Numbered from the stretch's first letter, positions 18,801 to 28,099 are shown. The stretch: 64,000 bases of DNA from Paraburkholderia phosphatilytica (GCF_003443895.1 NZ_QQOA01000003.1:310001-374000); one strand, 5' to 3'. Numbers and translations: made by a program. The notes: a model not told the origin generated them from the letters alone.

Positions 18801-19491
18801 ACGGCGCACTGGTTTGTGTGGATGTACCGTTGCTGCTACCCGCTGTGGCAGGCGCCAGACCGAGCGCCTTCAGGTCCGCATCGGTGCCGCCGTACAGGAT
18901 CGCGACCGCGCCGGCCGCCGCCTTCGCGGAGAGCCCCGCGTGCACGAACGCATCGATCTGCGGTTGCGCTTCGCTTTGCGTGGGCACACCGGATGGCGCA
19001 GTCATCGGAGCGGGCGTCGGGCCGGAGGTGGACGGCGCGGCATCGTAGTTCGACACCGCTTGCCCGGGTGCGGCGCTCAGCTCGCCGCCGTCCATCGCGC
19101 TCTGCGCGCTGGTCATCACGCGGGCATCGAACACCGGCTGCCTGTTGCCCTGCCGGTAGGACAGCAGCTCCGATGCCGCGCGCGTGTACGCGTTACCTGT
19201 CGACGTCGACGCCGATGCGCCGCCCGGCGCGGGGTGCTTCAGATCGTACTGCGCCTGGATCAGCAGCGCGGCTTCGGCGATCGCCTGCTGGCTGATCTTG
19301 CTGTAGCGCGACGCATTCGTCACCGCATCGCGCATCGTGCCGGCATTGACGTCCTTGCCGTGGAGGCTCTGCTGCAGCGCCTGGTACGCGGCGCTGACCT
19401 CCGTCGCGCTGGGCGGGGGCGGGAGCGACTGCTGCGTGGGTGGCAGATCCGTTTGTTGAACGGGACGTCCTCCTACCAGCATGATGCTCAT
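15802..19491 (-). CDS. Large protein of unknown function, 1,229 aa
   Basis: Not recognised. A GGAGG site 7 bp upstream fixes the ATG at 19489-19491. Residues 1-180 are Gln/Pro/Ala/Ser-rich; residues about 243-312 (APGETPWQVYEQSPLVDPHN ... LQINATVTVLD) look like a degenerate LysM-type module; the centre is long and helical. Residues 1003-1055 and 1075-1105 are glycine-rich and hydrophobic, able to enter a membrane. There is no Sec signal peptide. The layout recalls secreted effectors or translocator-like proteins, but no secretion locus is nearby. Codon use matches the host. It stands alone between convergent MocR and a GGDEF gene. Confidence 0.8.
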   Translation of the reverse strand: MSIMLVGGRPVQQTDLPPTQQSLPPPPSATEVSAAYQALQQSLHGKDVNAGTMRDAVTNASRYSKISQQAIAEAALLIQAQYDLKHPAPGGASASTSTGNAYTRAASELLSYRQGNRQPVFDARVMTSAQSAMDGGELSAAPGQAVSNYDAAPSTSGPTPAPMTAPSGVPTQSEAQPQIDAFVHAGLSAKAAAGAVAILYGGTDADLKALGLAPATAGSSNGTSTQTSAPFAGTVAGNDAPVGISQTQLAPGETPWQVYEQSPLVDPHNPSQFLQELAASNSLDPQPFDSRPANSPDAAHHLQINATVTVLDSTRLGMLQQQRQDLASLASLDAMPTSEWRNKYDGDQVTSMLAPLRQSIASELNYAAQNMPDPVSQLSALAAPIAARAPESHVFQEALSGAEQDVTAQWTAQGRAPNALGTLVHDQASGDTAALTRDATSQLHAVAEAAWQQSGGDANAVRAAVAARGGCYVSYLNAAAAPVMKQVVDNVLQTVLVDEPVDRIVAASQRSPAAGMVQLQKEVNLAIDPTTNAPYRTSGQIAAIMNDPRVMAAMKHFVDGAYDMQDLGGDGSDVNSNAPLMSEADFSSGLSALGAACQDAFTSDALAPANSPQSRGQGLTGKSAVDAIATYISNKPGGSQAIGGATTSDVALGNVALPVAIAAADVHAGRDPGSRGNSLSDDSVIDALRFGLDNYTKNVLDPLESRIQGDDIPLAAGQSEWGSLLTTPPSGASKSQQQANTATLQGIQKKLMTPTVLKDIGDQTQALLTLRSMQNVLDAYPQIRGASGYTSDEPDLSFYPVTASSNFQKAWNSAISTATNGNAEQMASKVPFTQFWWLSRTIVSGSAYAAEEMGHASQRDGNLSKGVQSILNFLVGQPSATPDDPAPVPKSTFDAAGLRGASGAMAALWSFNAAYLIGTAPQSTTKPLEYDNVAFGVNQLYFAATELADFINPNWKQAFFGSIVEHPAEAPVADTPTRALLNSIRTSLDESDLPSGLSTSLKFAVGSVLGDTADFAYFVSTVFGIGALANAPGDNLGSQIAYGGGAFAALTFLGKAGSQMAGEFGTETIAELAGKTLLGLSADAWTGVGVVVNFLAALVQFGVSLHQAAHSLDVDRAWLDAQGVPDSISDPMTRHMTTIEGGTSAGGFITAYFREQGKTNADMIAWMKSLSDGDEADRIATYAKEQSVGQGPNGSSTITQAQIQAFRQFLTESPDEQEATLHPIPRGAH

Positions 19492-19688
19492 CGTTGCCTC
19501 CTTGTCGGGACGACGCCGCGAACGGCGCGTCGCGCGGTATCGATCAGTGGGCCGATAAATCGCCAACGTTCACGATACCTCCGACAAATCGGGACACCCA
19601 TGTCCTAGAACGATGAAAAGGGTCGGGTTTTTCCTGACCGGCGACGCTGCGCCGCCGCATTTCCCCGCCACCAGCGCGGCCAGGCAGG

Positions 19689-20699
19689 TCAGCTGCCAGC
19701 CCCCTGCTGACGCTCGCGCTTCGCCTGGTACATGGCTTCGTCGGCGAGGCCGAGCGCCTGTTCCACCGACAGAAAACGCACCGCCACCACGCCGGCGCTC
19801 GCACCCGCGAACGGCAACTGGACCGTGCGGAGCGAATAGTTTCCAGCCGTTGCCGCGGCGACCCGCGCGGCAAGGTCCACCGCCGCCAGGTTGGCTTCCG
19901 CTTCGTCCGCGGGTCCAGGCGCCACGATCGCGAACTCGTCGCCGCCGACGCGGGCCAGCATGTCCGTATCCCGTATCGTTCCTGAAAGGCGCCTGGCGCA
20001 CTGCTCCAGCAACTGGTCGCCGGCGGGATGGCCGTACTGGTCGTTGACCTGCTTGAAGCCGTCGAGATCGATCATGCCCACCAGCACATAGGAGCCGTCG
20101 CGCGCGGCTCGCGCGAGCAACCGGCCGAGCTCGTCGCGCAGCGCGCGCCGGTTCGGCAGCTCCGTCAGCGAATCGGTCAGCGCGTATTTCGTCAGATACT
20201 CGTTCGACCGACGCAGCTGCTCCAGCAAGCGCTCGCGTTCGATATGCCCGGCGATCAGCTTCGAAAACAGGTTGAGCGCGCTGCGCGCGCGGGGCCCGAG
20301 TTTCCGGCTGGTTTTGCCGGCCGCGCACAGCGTGCCAATCACTTCGCCATTGCTGCCGCAGACGGGCGCGCTGGCGTAGGTCTCGATGCCGAGCGCGGCG
20401 GCGGCCTGCGAGTCCGCCCACACCTCGCTGACATTCGACACGACGCGCCGCCCCTGTTCGAGGCAGCGCTTGCACAGCGTATCGGACCAGGGAACGGTCA
20501 ATCCTTCGGGGATCGACAGCTCGCCCGTATTGCGGGCGATGGTGATCGACTGCACCGCGTTTTCCTGATCGATCGACGTCAGGTAGGTCGACTCGAGGCC
20601 GGTCACGACCTCGAGCATTTCCAGCAGAGGCCGGGTCAGCGCCTCCAGGCTGTTCGCTGCCATGACCGAAGCCGACAGCTTCTCCAGCATTTCCTCCAT
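19689..20699 (-). CDS. GAF-GGDEF diguanylate cyclase
   Basis: 336-aa soluble enzyme predicted to make cyclic di-GMP. A GAF sensor (about residues 15-155, with CKRCLEQGRRVVSNVSEVW) precedes a GGDEF domain with the intact active site RVGGDEFAIV and an inhibitory I-site RDTD five residues before GGDEF, so product feedback is expected. The start MEEMLEKLSASVM follows GGAAGGA; a longer frame upstream has no such site. There is no membrane segment, so it responds to a cytoplasmic signal. It lies downstream of the adhesin remnant on the same strand. Confidence 0.92.
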   Translation of the reverse strand: MEEMLEKLSASVMAANSLEALTRPLLEMLEVVTGLESTYLTSIDQENAVQSITIARNTGELSIPEGLTVPWSDTLCKRCLEQGRRVVSNVSEVWADSQAAAALGIETYASAPVCGSNGEVIGTLCAAGKTSRKLGPRARSALNLFSKLIAGHIERERLLEQLRRSNEYLTKYALTDSLTELPNRRALRDELGRLLARAARDGSYVLVGMIDLDGFKQVNDQYGHPAGDQLLEQCARRLSGTIRDTDMLARVGGDEFAIVAPGPADEAEANLAAVDLAARVAAATAGNYSLRTVQLPFAGASAGVVAVRFLSVEQALGLADEAMYQAKRERQQGAGS

Positions 20700-20772
20700 C
20701 AGTCCTTCCTCGCCAGTAGATCGACCGACGAATGGTGCCAGAGCTATGCGCGCGATACCAGCATCACGCGCG

Positions 20773-21864
20773 TCAGTGCCCGGCGACCTGCCACGCGAGC
20801 ACGGGATACGTGGCGCCGGCCGGCATCGCCCACGCACCGTTCGCGCTGAAATCCCAGCCGGCGAAGCTCGCGGGGTCGCTCATCTGCGCGGTCGTGAGCC
20901 CGTTCGACGCCGGCAGCTTGCTGCCGCTCCACGATGTGCCCGTGGTCTGCGCGTTCCAGTAGACGTCGGTTGAAACGCCATTGCAATTCACGCAGATGGC
21001 GCCCGCCTGCCCCGGCACGCCGGGCGGCGTGCCCGCCGACCTGGCCGCCCCCGACACGAACGACTGCGCGATGGTGCCTTCGTTGCTCAGCACGAGCCCG
21101 CCCGCGACACCGGTCAGGAACATGCCGTACACCGAGCCGGTGAAGTACGACTCGACGATGGTCCCCTGGTTATCGAGCACCAGCCCGGCCGCGTTGCTCG
21201 CGTTCACGCTGGCGCTGCTGCCCGAGCGCGCGATCAGGCCGCGGTTGGTGCCGACCAGCCCGGCGAGCGAAGAGACGCCCTGCTCGCCCAGCGTGTCCGT
21301 GTTCGAGCCGGACACGAACGCGTTCGCGATCGTGCCGTCGTTGGCATTCGCGAGAATGCCCGCGCCATTCGCCCCATAGCCGAATCCGACGCCCGTGTTC
21401 GCGTTGACGTTCACGTCGCGCACCACACCCGTTGCGCCGATGTCGCCGAACATGCCGCCGGCATCCGGCCCGACGCTGACCGTATGCCACATGCCGTCGA
21501 ACTGCCCCGTGAATGGCGTGGCTGATGCGAGCGTGTGAAAGCGGATATTGCCCGTGCCGATGTCGGTGCCGAGCGCGTAGTTGCCGGCCAGATTGTTGGC
21601 AACGTTCTGCAGATCCGCGACCGTGTTGACCAGTTGATAAGCGGTGATCTGCGTGACGAGACCGCTATAGACCGCCGCGGTCCAGGCTGCGTTGCCGAGC
21701 AGCGTGCCAGGGCTATAGCTGCCGTTCATGTCGTAAAGCGCGCTGACGATGCCCGTGCTCTTCGACCAGTCGACGGTGCCGCAGCTGGCGATGCTGCCGC
21801 CGTTGTCGACCGCATTCGAATCGGCGCGCAGCGTCAGGTTGCCTGTGCCGTGGTCAGTGCGCAT
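20773..21864 (-). pseudogene. Truncated GLUG-motif adhesin (filamentous haemagglutinin type)
   Basis: The frame encodes 363 residues of beta-helix repeats with GLUG-like units such as SLAGLVGTNRGLI, AAGLVLDNQGTIVESYFTG and AGGLVLSNEGTIAQSF, ending in a typical closing sequence (GATYPVLAWQVAGH). The signal peptide, secretion domain and most repeats expected of a two-partner adhesin are missing. The frame is open a little upstream of the ATG and then meets a stop near 21931. I read it as the 3' remnant of a much larger gene; a short expressed cytoplasmic product cannot be excluded. Confidence 0.65.
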
Positions 21865-22032
21865 AGCGGAATGGCCTGACCTCCCTGAAATGCCGCCACA
21901 CTTGTTACTCCCAGCGTGCGCTTTCCAGGTTCAGACTGATTCACGTCGAACCACACGCGACGTGTAGCGGATCGCATCGCGCTTCAGCCACGCGGCGCAC
22001 CAACGTACCCACATCAGGAGGTCGCAGAAGCC

Positions 22033-22827
22033 ATGACTACTTCAGCCGAGAACGGAACGAAAGGCGCACAGCCGGCGATGCACACCCCGCCGGTCGTGTC
22101 ATCGCAGGCGTGGAAGGCCGCGCTTGAAGAGATGCTCGTGAAGGAAAAGGCGTTCACGCGTGCCCGCGATGCGCTGGCCGCCGAGCGCCGCCGCATGCCG
22201 TGGATGGCCGTGGAGCAGACCTATGCATTCGAAGGCCCCGCAGGCAAGCTCAGTCTGCTGGATCTCTTCGACGGCCGGCGTCAGCTGATCGTCTACCGCG
22301 CGTTCTTCGAGCCGGGCGTGTTCGGCTGGCCGGAGCACGCGTGCCGCGGCTGCTCGATGGTGGCCGACCAGGTCGCGCACGTCTCGCATCTGAACGCCCG
22401 CGACACCACCCTCGTCTTCGTCTCTCGCGCGCCCCAGGCGGACATCGCGCGGCTGAAGGCGAGCATGGGCTGGGAGATTCCGTGGTTCACCGTCACCGAC
22501 AGCTTCGACGCTGATTTCGGCGTGGAGGAGTGGCACGGCACGAATGTGTTCTACCGTGACGGCGACCGCATCTTCCGCACCTACTTCATCAACAACCGCG
22601 GCGACGAACAGATGGGGGGCACCTGGAACTACCTCGACATCACGCCGCTCGGCCGCCAGGAGGTGTGGGAGGACTCGCCCGCAGGCTATCCGCAGACCCC
22701 GCCGTACAAGTGGTGGAACTGGCACGACAGCTATGTCGCGGACGCACCGCCCGACAAAAAATGGGTCGAGGTGTCGGACGCCGGCGAGGCGGCGTTCCGG
22801 AACCAGCAAACGGACGAAAAACCGTAA
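22033..22827 (+). CDS. DUF899 family thioredoxin-like protein
   Basis: 264 aa, preceded by AGGAGG. It has the DUF899 plan: an N-terminal helix with KEKAFTRARDALAAERRRMPW, then a thioredoxin-like fold with DLFDGRRQLIVYRAFFEPGV and a CRGCSM motif in place of a classical CxxC redox site, then HLNARDTTLVFVSRAP and a conserved C-terminal YKWWNWHDSY. Members are common in Proteobacteria but lack an established reaction. It converges on the binding-protein gene, 28 bp away. Confidence 0.88.
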   Translation: MTTSAENGTKGAQPAMHTPPVVSSQAWKAALEEMLVKEKAFTRARDALAAERRRMPWMAVEQTYAFEGPAGKLSLLDLFDGRRQLIVYRAFFEPGVFGWPEHACRGCSMVADQVAHVSHLNARDTTLVFVSRAPQADIARLKASMGWEIPWFTVTDSFDADFGVEEWHGTNVFYRDGDRIFRTYFINNRGDEQMGGTWNYLDITPLGRQEVWEDSPAGYPQTPPYKWWNWHDSYVADAPPDKKWVEVSDAGEAAFRNQQTDEKP

Positions 22828-22855
22828 AGCGAAGCGCGCGTGACGCGGTGGTGAC

Positions 22856-24001
22856 TCAGTGCTGCACGCCGAGGCTTTCGCGTTTTCCGTCGTTGAACGT
22901 GTAGAGCGTCAGCGTCGCATTCTGCAGGTCGCCTTTCGAATCGAAACGCGTCTCGCCGATGATGCCCTTGTAGTCCGTCTTCTTCAGCCAGGGCAGATAT
23001 TTCGCCGGGTCGGACGAACCGGCCCGCTTCATCGCGTCCACCAGAATCATGACGGCATCGTAGGCGTAGGGCGCGTAGATCACGACGTCCTCGCCATACT
23101 TCGCCTTGAAACGCGTCCGGAAGTTCTCCATGCCCGCCGCGTATTCCGACGTGATGCCGCCGGCTTCCGCGCAGATCACCTGGCGGTCGGACAGCGACGC
23201 GCCAGCAAGGCTCGGCAGCTCGCCGGTACAGATGCCGTCGCCGCCCATGAATTTCGCGGTCATGCCGAGCTGCTGCATCTGCTTGATCATCGGGCCGCCC
23301 TGCGCATCCATGCCGCCGTAGAAGACGACGTCCGGATTGGCGCCTTTGACTTCGGTCAGGATGCCGTGAAAATCGGTCGCCTTGTCGTTCGTGTACTGGC
23401 GGGACACGACCTTGGCGCCGGCCGCCGTCGCCGCCTTGACGAACTCTTCGGCAATCCCCTCGCCGTACGCCGTGCGGTCGTCGATCACGGCCACGCTCTT
23501 TGCGTTCCACTTCTGCACTGCATAGCGGCCCAGCACCGAACCCAGCTGGCCGTCGTTCGCGACGAGGCGGAACGCGGTGTCGAAACCCTGCTGCGTGTAC
23601 TTCGGATTCGTCGACGACTGCGAGATCTCGGGGATGTGCGCATCGTAGTAGATCTTCGATGCGGGAATCGTCGCACCGGAATTGAAGTGGCCCACCACGC
23701 CCTTCACACCGGCATCAACGAGACGTTGCGCGACCTGCGTCGCCTGACGCGGATCGCCGGCGTCGTCTTCGACGTCGAGCGCGATCCTGACTTTCTTCCC
23801 GCCGATCACCGGAGGATTGGCGTTCAGATCGTCGACCGCCATCTGCGCGCCACGTTCAACGTCCTTGCCGAGGTTTGCATTCTGGCCGGTCAGCGGGCCA
23901 GCGAAGCCGAGCTTGACCGTGTCTTCCTGCGCATGCGCGACGCCCGTTGCGAGCGACATGACAGCACTGCCGACCGCGATGACCGATTTGAAGCGTTTCA
24001 T
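22856..24001 (-). CDS. Branched-chain amino acid type ABC substrate-binding protein
   Basis: 381-aa periplasmic binding protein of the LivJ/LivK family (type I fold). GGAGG precedes MKRFKSVIAVGSAVMSLATG, a Sec signal peptide with cleavage expected after AHA. The mature part has DTVKLGFAGPLTGQNANLGKDVERG, the pattern of this family that contacts the ligand amino and carboxyl groups, and GVVGHFNSGATIPASKIY. No permease or ATPase genes adjoin; it lies 60 bp downstream of the SHMT-like gene and is probably transcribed with it, so it may collect that enzyme's substrate or feed a distant Liv permease. Confidence 0.9.
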   Translation of the reverse strand: MKRFKSVIAVGSAVMSLATGVAHAQEDTVKLGFAGPLTGQNANLGKDVERGAQMAVDDLNANPPVIGGKKVRIALDVEDDAGDPRQATQVAQRLVDAGVKGVVGHFNSGATIPASKIYYDAHIPEISQSSTNPKYTQQGFDTAFRLVANDGQLGSVLGRYAVQKWNAKSVAVIDDRTAYGEGIAEEFVKAATAAGAKVVSRQYTNDKATDFHGILTEVKGANPDVVFYGGMDAQGGPMIKQMQQLGMTAKFMGGDGICTGELPSLAGASLSDRQVICAEAGGITSEYAAGMENFRTRFKAKYGEDVVIYAPYAYDAVMILVDAMKRAGSSDPAKYLPWLKKTDYKGIIGETRFDSKGDLQNATLTLYTFNDGKRESLGVQH

Positions 24002-24061
24002 TGCCGTTCCTCCAACCTTCAATGGATGTCTCAAAGGCACGCGCCGCTCGCACGTTCCCGT

Positions 24062-25378
24062 TCAGCGCAGATAGTGCAGTCGCGAAAACTGCCGGCGATA
24101 CTCGCTGACGGCAGGCGCGACCTCTTCGGGCGACTTGCGGCGCAGCAGAACGTCCGCGATGAAGCCCGCCAGCCGCGGCATGTCGTCGGCACCCATACCC
24201 CAGCGAACGAGTTCCGGCGTGCCCATCCGCAGGCCATTGACGTCGCCGTCGATATCACGCAGCGGCAGACCGATGCCGCACGAAAGAATGTTGGCTCTCC
24301 TGAGCAGCTTCGCCATCGTCTGCCCGCCGCCGAACTCGTGCGCCTCGATCGCGAACTGGTGCGACGTGGTCATGCCGCGGTCGCGCGCAAACACGGGCAG
24401 ACCGGCTTCCACGAGCGCGGTCGCGAGCACGCTCGCGGTCTTCACCATCTCCGCGGCATATGGGCCACCAAACGCCTGCCAGTCGAGCATCGTCATCGCG
24501 ATCGACGCCGACTTGCCCGCATCGAAATTGGCGGTCAGGCCAGGATAGGCAATGGCGTCGAGCTTGCGGGCCAGCTCCGCGTCGTTGGTCACGATCAGTC
24601 CGCCCGCCGCGCCCGCGAGGCTCTTGTACGTGCTCATGGTCATCAGATGGGCGCCCTGCGTGAGCGGCTGCTGCCACGCGTGACCCGCGATCAGACCGCA
24701 CAGGTGCGCGGCATCGTAGAGCAGCACCGAACCGGTTTCGTCGGCGATCGCGCGCACCTCCTCGACCGGATGAGGAAACAGGTTGAGGCTCTGGCCAAGC
24801 GTGATGACTTTCGGCCGCAGCCGCAGCGCGTCCTCGCGCAACGCATTCAGATCGACCGTGTAGCGTGTCGCGTCGAATGCCATCAGATGCGGCTTGACGC
24901 CGTACATGCCGGCGGCGCCGTTGGCGTGATGACTGAAGTGACCGCCCACGGTGGCAGACGGCACGAAAACCGTGTCGCCCGGTTTCGCCGCCGCGACGTA
25001 CGTGTAGAGATTCGCGAGCGCGCCGGACGCTACGCGAATCTCCGCGAAGCGCGCGCCGAATACCTGCGCAACCAGTTCGGCAGCGAGCACCTCGATCTTC
25101 TCGACACCCTCCAGACCCATTTCGTACTTGTCGCCGGGATAACCCAGCGATGGGCGCGAACCAACGCCAGCCGCCAGCAACGCTTCCGCCTTCGGGTTGA
25201 TCGCGTTCGTCGCGGGATTGAGGTTGAAACAGTCGCGCTCGTGGATCGCACGATTTTCTTCGACGAATGCGAGCAGGTCCCGCTCGTTCTGCTCGGCACT
25301 CTGTGCGGCGAAGCGTGTCACCAGCGATTGAACGTAGTTTTCGGGGCCGCGCGGGACCCACGGGCGAGCTTCCAGCAT
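24062..25378 (-). CDS. Divergent serine hydroxymethyltransferase-family PLP enzyme
   Basis: 438 aa. Asp222 and His225 in YDAAHLCGLIAG and the Schiff-base Lys252 in TMSTYKSLAGAAGG match the SHMT family. The lysine context differs from the usual TTTTHKTLRGPRGG and the YAEGYPGKRYYGG region is changed to RPSLGYPGDKYEMGL, so this is a paralogue and probably not the housekeeping GlyA. Related enzymes act on alpha-methylserine, threonine-like or other beta-hydroxy amino acids. The start MLEARPW is chosen for domain fit. Operon with the binding protein and divergent from a LysR gene, which suggests use of an external amino acid. Confidence 0.85.
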   Translation of the reverse strand: MLEARPWVPRGPENYVQSLVTRFAAQSAEQNERDLLAFVEENRAIHERDCFNLNPATNAINPKAEALLAAGVGSRPSLGYPGDKYEMGLEGVEKIEVLAAELVAQVFGARFAEIRVASGALANLYTYVAAAKPGDTVFVPSATVGGHFSHHANGAAGMYGVKPHLMAFDATRYTVDLNALREDALRLRPKVITLGQSLNLFPHPVEEVRAIADETGSVLLYDAAHLCGLIAGHAWQQPLTQGAHLMTMSTYKSLAGAAGGLIVTNDAELARKLDAIAYPGLTANFDAGKSASIAMTMLDWQAFGGPYAAEMVKTASVLATALVEAGLPVFARDRGMTTSHQFAIEAHEFGGGQTMAKLLRRANILSCGIGLPLRDIDGDVNGLRMGTPELVRWGMGADDMPRLAGFIADVLLRRKSPEEVAPAVSEYRRQFSRLHYLR

Positions 25379-25510
25379 GATGATGTCCTTGCGTTCACAG
25401 CGATGAAACCCATCGTAGGCTGCGAATTTGCTCACGTATACTTATCGTTTTTTGCGTTATACATTAGCGAATCTGTTGAATTGATCGCTAGCGGACGGAG
25501 GGTCGGGACC

Positions 25511-26446
25511 ATGGACGTGAGCCGGCTGCGCGCGCTGCTCGAACTGTCGAGGCGTGGCACGATCGCCGCCGCCGCCGAGGCGCTGTTCCTCACACCGTCC
25601 GCCGTATCGCAGCAGATCGCGCAGCTCGAAGAGGAGGCCGGCGTCGAACTGACGGAGCGCGTCGGACGCGGTGTGCGGCTCACAGCCGCCGGGCAGGCGC
25701 TGGTCGGTCACGCGGAACGCGTGATGGTCGTACTCGACGAAGCGCGCTCCGAACTGGCCGTGCTGCGCCGGGAAATCGCAGGCGAACTGCGGGTCGCTGC
25801 GTTTCCGTCGGTCGCGTCGGCCGTGCTGCCGGACACGGTCACGGCATTGCGGCAGGTCTTTCCTCGCCTCGACATCATCCTGGAAGAGATGGAGCCGGCC
25901 GACGGGCTCGCGGCGCTGCGGTCCTGGCGAGCAGACATTGCGCTGATCGACGATCTGTCGATCGTGATCGGCGACAAACAGGACAGCGTCGGCGTCGTAC
26001 CGCTGGCCGAAGACGTTCTGTCGGTGGCGCTCGCCGCGACTCACCCGCTGGCCGGCAAGCCGTCGCTGAGCGTGGCCGAACTCCGGCATGAAGCCTGGGC
26101 GATCGATTCGACCACGAGCGTGTTTGGCGACTTCATCGCCAATCTATGCCGGCGCGCCGGGTACGAACCGAGGATCAACGCGCGATGCCGCGGCTTCGAA
26201 ATGGTCGGCGCGATGGTGGCGTCCGGCTGCTCCGTGTCGATCGTCCCGGGGCTGAGGATGGTGCGCCCGCCTGCGGGTGTCGCATGGGTGAAGCTGAGAC
26301 CGGAGGTGCGCCGGAAGATCTACGTGGCGTTCCGGCGCGGCGAACGCAACCACCCGGCGATCAACGCATTCGTCGAGGAGGTGGTACGGAGTGCCGCGCG
26401 TCTGCTCGCCCCGGGACAACACGAGGTCCGGAAAGACGTGCGGTGA
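25511..26446 (+). CDS. LysR-type transcriptional regulator
   Basis: 311 aa with an N-terminal winged helix (MDVSRLRALLELSRRGTIAAAAEALFLTPSAVSQQIAQLEEEAGV) and a two-lobed effector-binding domain from about residue 90. It is divergent from the SHMT-like/binding-protein pair across 132 bp that contain an AT-rich stretch with GTATAC and TTATAC elements at about 25435-25465, a plausible LysR site. It probably activates that pair in response to its amino acid substrate. Confidence 0.92.
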   Translation: MDVSRLRALLELSRRGTIAAAAEALFLTPSAVSQQIAQLEEEAGVELTERVGRGVRLTAAGQALVGHAERVMVVLDEARSELAVLRREIAGELRVAAFPSVASAVLPDTVTALRQVFPRLDIILEEMEPADGLAALRSWRADIALIDDLSIVIGDKQDSVGVVPLAEDVLSVALAATHPLAGKPSLSVAELRHEAWAIDSTTSVFGDFIANLCRRAGYEPRINARCRGFEMVGAMVASGCSVSIVPGLRMVRPPAGVAWVKLRPEVRRKIYVAFRRGERNHPAINAFVEEVVRSAARLLAPGQHEVRKDVR

Positions 26447-26479
26447 ATGGAAGAACCTCGCTCAACCCGTTCGTGATCC

Positions 26480-28048
26480 TCAGGCCGCCCCGGTTATCTG
26501 GCCGCGGCGGTCCGCTGTGTTGCGCAGACGGAAAAACGCGACGACGTCGCTCAACTGCCGCCCCTGATCCTGCAGCGACGCCGACGCAGCCGCAGCCTGC
26601 TCGACCAGCGCCGCGTTCTGCTGGGTCACCTGGTCCATCTGCGCGACGGCGAGATTGACCTGTTCGATCCCACGGCTCTGTTCGCTCGACGCCGCCGCGA
26701 TTTCGCCCATGATGTCGCTCACCCTTGCGACCGCGCGCGTCACGTCGGACATGGTGTCGCCCGCCTCGGACGCGAGGTGCGTTCCGTCCTGAACCTTCTG
26801 CGCGGACGTCGCGATCAGTTCCTTGATTTCCTTCGCCGCGCTCGCCGAACGCTGGGCCAGGCTGCGCACTTCGCCTGCCACGACCGCGAAGCCGCGGCCC
26901 TGCTCGCCGGCTCGCGCCGCTTCGACCGCGGCGTTGAGCGCGAGAATGTTGGTCTGGAACGCGATGCCTTCGATGATGCCTGTGATCTCCGCGATCCTGC
27001 CGGAGCTCGCGCTGATGTCCGTCATCGTGCTCACCACCTTGCCGACGACCGCACTGCCCTTCTGCGCAACGTCGGCCGCGTTGCCTGCCAGCGCGCTGCC
27101 CTGCCGCGCGTTGTCGGCGTTCTGCCGGACCGTCGTCGTGAGCTCCTCCATGCTCGATGCGGTTTGCTGGAGCGAACTCGCCTGCTCTTCGGTACGTGAA
27201 GAGAGATCCTGATTGCCCGCGGCGATCTGGCTCGTCGCCGTCGCCATGCTGTCCGCGCCGCTGCGCACCCGCCCCACAACCTTCAGCAGGCTCTCGTTCA
27301 TGTCCCGCAGCGCATGCAGCAAGCGGCCGGTTTCGTCGGCACGATCGGCGACGATGTTCTGGGTGAGATCGCCGCGGGCCACGGCTTCCGCGGCCGATAC
27401 CGCGACACCGATCGGTACGGTGATGCTGCGCGTGATGAAGAACGCCAGCAGCACGGCCGAAGCGAGCGCCGCGACCGTGACGACGACGATGGTCCATTCC
27501 GCGATCACCGCGAGGTGCGTGACGGTTGCGCCCTGTTCGCGGGTGCACTGCATGCCGATCGCGACGAGGGCATCCAGCGCCTTGCCGATCGGCTTGTCCG
27601 CACCGGCGACCCCATGATCGCGCGCGTCGATCGATGCGCCCGAAGCGACGAGCGCGTCCAGGCTTTTCAGCGATGCACGATAGCCGGCTGTCGCCGTGGT
27701 GAGCGCGTCGACAGCGTCGGACTCGCCCGGCCCGAACGTGCCCATCCGCAACGACGCATGCGCGGCCTGATCGATGTCGTCCAGATTGGCGAGCACCTTC
27801 GCACGATAGTCGCCGCCGCGCAGTACGTAGTCCTTGTAGTTGTGAACCGCATCGCCGAACGCATCCTTCGCGTGCTGAAGCAGTTGCAGTTTGGCCAGCG
27901 TGACGGATTCGTATTGCTGCCATTCCGTGGTGATGGCGGAGAGTCGGGCATAGGCCACGGCACCGAGCAACGCGGTCAGCAAGGCGGCAATGAGAAAAGC
28001 GATGACGAGACGAACGCCGATGCGCAGGTCGCGGAAATTGGGCAGCAT
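26480..28048 (-). CDS. Methyl-accepting chemotaxis protein
   Basis: 522-aa transducer. A first transmembrane helix (about residues 15-32) precedes a periplasmic four-helix-bundle ligand domain to about residue 185, then a second helix ([20 protein letters not shown]), a HAMP domain and the cytoplasmic signalling region. The hairpin tip is intact: [34 protein letters not shown]. The ligand is unknown. No CheB/CheR-tethering pentapeptide is seen at the C-terminus. Confidence 0.94.
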   Translation of the reverse strand: MLPNFRDLRIGVRLVIAFLIAALLTALLGAVAYARLSAITTEWQQYESVTLAKLQLLQHAKDAFGDAVHNYKDYVLRGGDYRAKVLANLDDIDQAAHASLRMGTFGPGESDAVDALTTATAGYRASLKSLDALVASGASIDARDHGVAGADKPIGKALDALVAIGMQCTREQGATVTHLAVIAEWTIVVVTVAALASAVLLAFFITRSITVPIGVAVSAAEAVARGDLTQNIVADRADETGRLLHALRDMNESLLKVVGRVRSGADSMATATSQIAAGNQDLSSRTEEQASSLQQTASSMEELTTTVRQNADNARQGSALAGNAADVAQKGSAVVGKVVSTMTDISASSGRIAEITGIIEGIAFQTNILALNAAVEAARAGEQGRGFAVVAGEVRSLAQRSASAAKEIKELIATSAQKVQDGTHLASEAGDTMSDVTRAVARVSDIMGEIAAASSEQSRGIEQVNLAVAQMDQVTQQNAALVEQAAAASASLQDQGRQLSDVVAFFRLRNTADRRGQITGAA

Positions 28049-28091
28049 GAAGTTCTATCCTTCTGTTGACGCTGGGCCTCTGAAGCGTTCG

Positions 28092-28099
28092 TTGTCGGC
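28092..28099 (-). promoter_or_regulatory. Possible sigma-28 (FliA) -10 element before the chemoreceptor
   Basis: On the minus strand GCCGACAA lies 44 bp upstream of the chemoreceptor start and matches seven of eight bases of the FliA -10 consensus GCCGATAA. The expected -35 element is poorly matched, so the call rests on position and the -10 alone. Confidence 0.3.

Noticed and set aside
17491..19608. 705-codon plus-strand frame
   Set aside because: Antisense of the 1,229-aa gene, whose strand has the ribosome site and a sensible composition.
22859..25510. Long plus-strand frame leading into the LysR gene
   Set aside because: Only the part from 25511 encodes protein features; the rest is antisense to the binding protein and SHMT-like genes.
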